A stretch of 64,000 nt of DNA, taken from positions 28,098 to 92,097 of the forward strand of contig NW_019091651.1 of NCBI RefSeq assembly GCF_001949145.1. Direction: 5' to 3'. The stretch comes from Acanthaster planci. Taxonomy: Eukaryota; Echinodermata; Asteroidea; Valvatida; Acanthasteridae. Within the stretch, counting starts at the first letter, position 1; every line of letters starts with the position of its first letter. Below are positions 57,881 through 64,000 of the stretch, piece after piece. Below the pieces are notes generated by a model that worked only from the letters and a program-made list of their open reading frames with translations, did no database searches and was not told the DNA's origin. Both the position numbers and the translations under genes were made by a program.

Positions 57881-58704
57881 CTCGCTCCAACTGGATTATA
57901 GAGCACCACATTGATATAAAACACGATAACTTTATCATCAACACCCAGCCAGAGCCTCGTTGGTATGGGTTTCGACTTCTTCCATTTGTTTTTCTCGTTG
58001 TTTTTCTAACGAGTTTTTGACCTCTCATTTGGAAAACACCGCGGTATTTCTGCTTGTAAACGTAAAAACACCAACTTTGGTTTCCGCTTCATGCCTTTCT
58101 ATTTTGAATTCAACCTTGAGCACGGTTTTGCAACTTGTATGTTCCTATCTTGCAAAATTCGCCCAATACTTTCTTTTCGATGTAACTTTTGTGAAAATCA
58201 AAAAAGTGTACCAAATCATCTGCAAAGAAACTAGGTTTCAATTCCCAATTTCTGTAGTTACTTTGAAAGCGTCAGATGTTTTGGATGTCTGCCTCTGCAA
58301 TCATTTCTGGACAAGTAAAGGCTATAATCACGTCAATGAGATCTTTCCGCAAGATGTTACCATTTGCACCAGTGGTAGTAAATGGTAAGTCATCGTCTTG
58401 TGCTACCTGTAAGAGTTGACGGTACGTTTTGCGCTGTATGTTTTTGAATGAACGCTGGCGCACTTAGATTGTGCGTACAAGCTCTGATTTTGTATGTTGG
58501 TGACGGTGAGGGGGAGACAATGGTATGTTGTGTCGCTTTATAAAGCCTGATCAAAATGATTTTTTAATTCCATTAAAGCCTAATAGCACAGGACGACGTT
58601 ATGATCTGGTTTGGCTATCTCTAGGTTGGTAATCTCTATTCATGTTGATATTTTAATATAGTAATTAAAATGTTATTAAAATTTTCTTGAAACCTCATTC
58701 TCCA
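57881..58704 (-). pseudogene. Decayed sequence upstream of Polinton polymerase
   Basis: A 63-residue minus-strand frame (58272-58463) reads RQRSFKNIQRKTYRQLLQVA and continues TGANGNILRKDLIDVI without a known match. Nearby minus-strand frames are short. It may be the N-terminal extension of the polymerase or a separate small Polinton gene. No function is assigned. Confidence 0.3.
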
Positions 58705-58859
58705 TTTGGAGGGTGAGGTTTTCTTTTTCCTCAAGCCACCAAGTCTCCTAGAGATCCAAAGTATGCGACAAAGATGTTTATATTAGCATTAGAACCTTTT
58801 TGCATTTTTTCCGAGGTGGGAGAGGGCCGGAGAAAGGGGTGAGGAGGGTCCGAAACTCG

Positions 58860-61800
58860 CTTCCTAAACTACTTCATTAGATATACAGTTTTTAAATAGT
58901 ACACATTGAATGTCACATGACTTGTCTCCCGATTTCGTTATTATCACACAAGGTCATATTTGCCTAAAGCACTTCTTTTCCATTATATCAGCAAGGTTTG
59001 AACCCAACTAGACATGTACTTCACGAGATATGGAATTTTAAATAGTGCACCTTTAATGTCACATGACTTGTCACAAGTTGACATCATCATCATCACATAA
59101 ATTTTTTGTCTAAAGCGCTCCCCTTCTAAGATATCTGCAAGGTTTCATCCCAGTTGGACATGTACTTCACGACATATCGTGCTAGGAAGAGTGCAATTTT
59201 AATGTCACGTGACTTGTTACAAGACGACGTAATGCCAACGTCATTAATTTGCCAGAATTTTTTCTTGAGTATCTGTGCTAGGTATAACTTTGATCCAGAT
59301 GAAGGGTTGCAAATGGAAGAAAATCTGAATACAAAGAAAATTTAAAGATTTAAAATTCTAAAATGATTCACGTGATTACATCATCATGACGTCATTTTTT
59401 TTTAGAATCTGTGGTTGAGTGTCTGTGCTTGGTAAAATTTTAAGACAGATTGAAGATTGCTAAGCAATGAAAAAAAATAAAGATTTTAAATTACATAAAA
59501 AATTTCATAATGACATCATCATGACGTCACTACTTTTGACAAATATTTTGTATTGGGGTCTGTGCTGGGTGTAAGTTTGATGATGAGTAAAGATTGCTGA
59601 GAGACTAAAATAGTGCTTCGAAAACGTGTACAAAGTCAATGGGCTGAAATAAATAATGAAAAATAATAATAAATCACTTAACAACGTCATTATGACGTCA
59701 TTGTTCTAGGACCATCTATTCATAGGGGTCACTCATTGGTACAAGTTTGATGACGATCCAAAGCTGCAAAAGCACTAAAGTCCTGTGTAGAAAAAACGTG
59801 CACAAAACAAAGGGGCTTTTGAGCAGAAGAAAAAAAAAGAACAGAGAAAATGTGTTTGTGAACAAACACATAGCTATTCCCAAATTGTTTTTTATTGATG
59901 ACTGTCAATGAGTACCATAAATTTTGAATTAATTGGATTAAAAATAATTGCCAAAGGGGCATGTATAACGAAAAACAAATTATCACTGCAATTGAACATA
60001 TAGTTCATGAGATATGGTGATTTGTGTGTTACAATACAACTTCTGTCAAACAGGAAGTAAAGGTCACATGAGGCCAAAATATCCATTTTCATTTATAATA
60101 CGTCCCACATACCAAATTTGACTTCAATCGGGCCAACAGTTTTCCAGTTATTAGACTAAAAAGAAAAAAACATTGATGACGTCTGGAAAACAAAAGTATT
60201 TTAATAATATTGTGATACAATTATCTGTCCATAGACTTCTAAAGTACTGTAAATTATCAATCTGATTAGATGTTATAAGTGACAGGATATGATGATTTTT
60301 TTTTTAAATACAAATTCCGGTCAATCTGGAAGTAGAGGTCACATGAGGTCAAGATATCAGTTTTCATCTGTAAAACGTCCCTGACTATGTGCATACCAAA
60401 TTTGAGTTAAATTGGTCACCTAGTTTACTAGTTATTAGACTGTGAAGAACGAACTTTTGCATTGAGGTCACATGACCCCTGATGACATCATGATTACAAA
60501 CTGTTTCAGGGCACATCTTCCGATGATGGTTAATTACTATACCAAGTTTGAAATTGATTGGACTTAAAATAATTGCCAAAGTGCCTTGTAGAATAAAAAG
60601 CGGAAAATTTAAAAAAGGAGAAAGAAATAAACAAAAACACTAGCCATTCCTAATTCAGACTGGGAGCAGCTAGAGAAGAAGAAAAAAAAAAAAAGAACAA
60701 AAACAATGCCTTTTTTGCAAGTTGTGAAAAGGCCCCCCCCAAAAAAATGCCTTTTTCACAGGTTGCATAAAAGCAAACAAAAAGAAGGAAAGGAATGCCC
60801 TTTTCACAAAATTGAAAAAAAAAGAAAAAAAAAAGAATGCCTTTTTTGCAAAGTTGCAAAAAAGCCCCTCCCCCCAAAAAAAGAAACGTGTTTGTGAACA
60901 AACACAGCTGCTTCGGCCCTGGTTTTATTTATCTAAAACCTGAAAACTAGTGATGGAATTCTTGACCAAGTACTTACAAGATTTACTGATAAGTGCACAT
61001 GAACGATACAGTACAGTGGAATATTAAAAATCCATGTCATCTCGATAAATGTAACATGGCTTGTCATATAATGCTACCGCTATCAGATGAAATGAACTTC
61101 CATGTTGAACCCTTACCTTTCCAGCCATCTGCAAAGTTTCAAGCCAATGGGACATGTACTTTGCAATATATATCGCTTAATTAGTGCCCCTTTAATGCCA
61201 CGTGACTTGTCACCCAATGACATTATCACCACATCAGGTCAATCTTGGTCTAAAACGTTTCCCGTTCCAGCTATACACAAAGTTTCAACCCGATTGGACA
61301 TTTACTTCACGAGATATAGTACTTTAAAAAGTTCCCCTTTAATGTCACATGACTTGTCACTCAATAATGTCATACTCACATCAGGTCAATTTGGGTCTCA
61401 AACCCTCCCCTCTCAAGATATACACAAAATTTCAAGCCAATCAGACAAAACTTTACGAGATGTAGCACTGTAAAGAGTGTGCCTTTAATGTCAAGTGACT
61501 TGCTATCCGATGATGTCACTGTCACATCAGGTCAATTTGGGTCTAAGACCCTTCCCTTTCCAGCTGTACACAAAGTTTAAACCCAATCGGACATGTCATT
61601 TGCGAGATATAGTGCTTTAAAGAGTGCCTCTTCAAGGTCACGTGACTTAACATGTGATGATATCATCGTCACATCATGTCATTGTATGTCTAAAACCTTT
61701 CCCCTTCAAGCTACGCACAAAGTTTCAACTGAACGGACATGTACTTCACAAGATATAGCACTTCAAATAATGCCCCTTTAATGTCACATGATTTGTCACC

Positions 61801-64000
61801 TGGTAACATAATTATGACAACCTTCGACGGAAACCTTTTCTAGCTTGTGGCCTTGGTGTTTGCCCCTGACACAAATGCAGTCATATCGATAACAGTGCAA
61901 AAGCAGTCTTCCTGTCCTTAAATAATAAGGTTTCCTAAGTACGAAATTAATCAGACTTTTTTAAAAAGAACCAAATTCAAGTAACACGATATTTTAGTAG
62001 AAAAATGTGTACAAACCTATGGGAACAAATTAAATAATAAAAATTCAAAGATAAATCAGGACCTACTGACATGATTATCTAAAGGTCTGCCAAGTTTGAA
62101 ATCAATCAGGTGTATAAAACTATCAAAGTCTCCTGTCACAAAAAAAAAGAGTCTGAAAAAGGAAAAGAATAATAATTTAACAAAAGCAATAGTTGCTTCG
62201 GCAGTACACCGAATCAGCTAAAAAAAAAAAGAGAGGTCATCTGTCTTTTTGCCAACAGAACAGAGGGCTTTTTCGCATCCCTTTTCGGTTGAACAACCAA
62301 TCTACTGCACTAACCTTATGGCGTAAATCCATCATCATGACCATTTGGGTCCAAGGTTTCAACCTAATCAGGCATGTACATCAGGAAATAACATGCATTA
62401 AATAAAATGTAATCGACTCCTCATCTGATGACATCATCACATCAGATACAATTTCATCTAGAACACTTCCTTTCCTTGTTATCTGCAACGTTTGAAATCA
62501 TTGGGATATGTGCGTCAGGAGATAAAGGGCTTTAAACAGTGCACCTTCAATGTCACATTACTTGTCTTTCGATGACATCATCACCATGAGCTCAATAACA
62601 TTATTACATATCACTTCCCTTTCTATTTTGTGCAACGTTTCAACCAGATAGAACATGGACTTCAGGAGATATAGCGTAGTAAATAGTGCCTCTTTAATGT
62701 CATGTGACTTGTCTCCTGATGACATCATTCATCACACGACGTCAATATTCCTCTGAAGCACTCCTTTTACAAGATATCTACAAGATTTTAACCCGATCGG
62801 ACATGTACTTCAGGAGAAAAGGGCCCAAAAGAGTGCCCCTTTAATGTCATGTGACTTGTCTATTGATGACACCATCATTACATCAGGTCAATATTCCTCT
62901 AAAGCACTCCCCTTTCAAGATATCTGCAACGATATTGTCAACAATCAAACATCGCGAAGTTACCAAAATTGTGGCTTGAAAACGTGTACAAAGTCAAAAC
63001 AAGTGTGCCGAAAAACTGTTGCTTTAAGTTCATGTCACGTGATTTGCGCTTAAACTGAACATTTTTTGTATGAAATATTACTATTCAGACTCATGTGTAT
63101 ATTTCAAACTGAATAGCAGCTCAAAAATCAATACAAATAAGGTAGTGATGTCATCATGACATCAAAGATTTGGCAATGATTTTGCCGACAATTGAGAATC
63201 GCAAAGTAACCCAAATTGTGCCTTGAGAATATGTACAAAGTCAATGGGCTAAAAAAATGTAAAAATCAATAAAAAATCACTTGATGACGTCATCATGAAG
63301 TCATGTTTCTAGGACCATTTATGCATAAGGGTTCTTCATTGGTACAAGTTTGATGAAGATCCAAAGTTGCAAAAGCACTAGAGTCGGGCGACAAAAAGAT
63401 ATACAAAGCAAAGGGGCTTTTGAGCAGAAGAAGAAAAGGAAGAAGAAGAAACGAGAGGTCATCTGTCCATTTGCCAACAGAATAGAGGGTTTTTTCACAC
63501 CCTTTCTTAAGCTGAACAATCAGTCTACTGTACAAACCTAATGCTGTAAATCTGTCATTATGACCATTTGGGTCCAAGGTTTCAACCCAGTCAGGCATGT
63601 ACTTCAGGAAATAACATGCTTTAAATACAATGTAATTTGACTCCTCATCTTATGACATAATCATCACATCAGGTACATTTTCGTCTAGAACACCTCCTTT
63701 CTATGTTTTCTGCAACATTTGAAATCAATGGATATGTACGGATATCTACTTCAGGAGATATGGGGCTTTAAACAGTGCACCTTTAATGTCACGTGACTTG
63801 TCTCCTGATGATGTCATCATCACATGAGGTCAAAATTCTTCTAGAGCACTCCCTTTTCAAGATATCTGCAAGATTTGAACCTGATGGGACATCTACTTCA
63901 GCATAAACCAATATAAAATAAGGTGATGACGTCATAATGACGTCATAAATTAGGCAATGATTTTGCATCATGGTCTTCGCCGGCTGTAACTTGATGACGA
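58860..64000. repeat. Composite repeat array D
   Basis: 147-bp-type modules have palindrome starts at 58912, 59058, 59204; 61197, 61344, 61490, 61637, 61783; 62552, 62699, 62846; and 63788. Intervals within runs are 146 or 147 bp. Modules of the GTGTACAAAGTCAATGGGC type start at 59626, 59798, 62984, 63231 and about 63399. The A-rich module follows at 59825, 60670, 62150 and 63420. The palindrome GTTTGTGAACAAAC closes the A-rich module at 59852 and 60890. The order from 60905 to 62540 repeats that of array C. The right edge is outside the window. Confidence 0.85.

Larger units (their letters stand above)
54041..58735. mobile_element. Degenerate Polinton/Maverick, internally deleted, with candidate TIRs
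   Basis: Polintons are large self-synthesising DNA transposons related to viruses, encoding protein-primed polymerase B, integrase, protease, ATPase and capsid proteins. Here polymerase and ATPase are recognisable on the minus strand; capsid proteins and protease are not. The left end (54046-54070, GGAAAAGAAAAACCTGACCC, then TCCAAA) matches the reverse complement of 58705-58733 (GGAAAAAGAAAACCTCACCC, then TCCAAA), giving candidate terminal inverted repeats. At 4.7 kb it is far shorter than the 15-20 kb usual for the group. Left and right flanks are parts of the composite array. Confidence 0.75.

Noticed and set aside
60650-60901. Hydrophobic Phe-rich minus-strand protein
   Set aside because: Product of poly-purine A-rich array modules read in antisense.
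61197-61792. CRISPR array
   Set aside because: Regular spacing comes from complete 147-bp tandem units without unique spacers, in a eukaryotic genome.

Overview
The window looks like nuclear DNA of a metazoan, most likely a marine invertebrate deuterostome such as an echinoderm, hemichordate or cephalochordate. The basis is GT-AG spliced ankyrin exons separated by 6-10 kb introns, and a repeat landscape mixing DIRS-type retroelements, a 2A-bearing CR1-like LINE, a Penelope-like element, Polinton, PIF/Harbinger, hAT-like and TTAA-flanked elements. The species is an inference. The only host gene found is one incomplete plus-strand ankyrin-repeat gene. Almost everything else is transposon debris or old repeats.

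Layout. 1-2280: no gene. 2281-6900: GC-rich block ending in DIRS copy A (RNase H remnant and tyrosine recombinase). 8380-8935: Penelope-like fragment. 12711-12867, 18845-19003, 28662-28847 and 38015-38266: four consecutive ankyrin exons in one continuous reading phase (251 codons). DIRS copy B (13.7-17.2 kb) lies in the first intron, a composite repeat array with a tRNA-like SINE (19.6-22.9 kb) in the second, and DIRS copy C (30.8-38.0 kb) in the third. Copy C is split by a 2.84 kb inverted-repeat element that itself holds two smaller elements. Downstream of exon 4 are an hAT-like unit (42146-46410) containing a minus-strand CR1-like LINE and an assembly gap (43199-43317), and then a broken Harbinger element (46.9-49.1 kb) whose transposase is split by a 264-bp MITE.

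The last 14 kb is the most unusual part. Two long, clearly related composite arrays (about 52.0-54.04 kb and 58.86-64 kb) are built of 145-148 bp units that carry a GTCACGTGAC-type palindrome and a TGACGTCA-type palindrome 20 bp apart, plus a second module of about 172 bp. Between the arrays sits a 4.7 kb degenerate Polinton (protein-primed DNA polymerase B and packaging ATPase, both frameshifted) with candidate terminal inverted repeats, and just inside its left end a striking Cys-X-X repeat reading frame.

The host gene is expected to encode one ankyrin solenoid protein. The upstream and downstream exons were not found, so its identity is unresolved. None of the mobile elements appears autonomous: each enzyme shows frameshifts, stops or loss of catalytic residues. 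All coordinates and homologies were read by eye; element families are assigned from motifs, without database searches.
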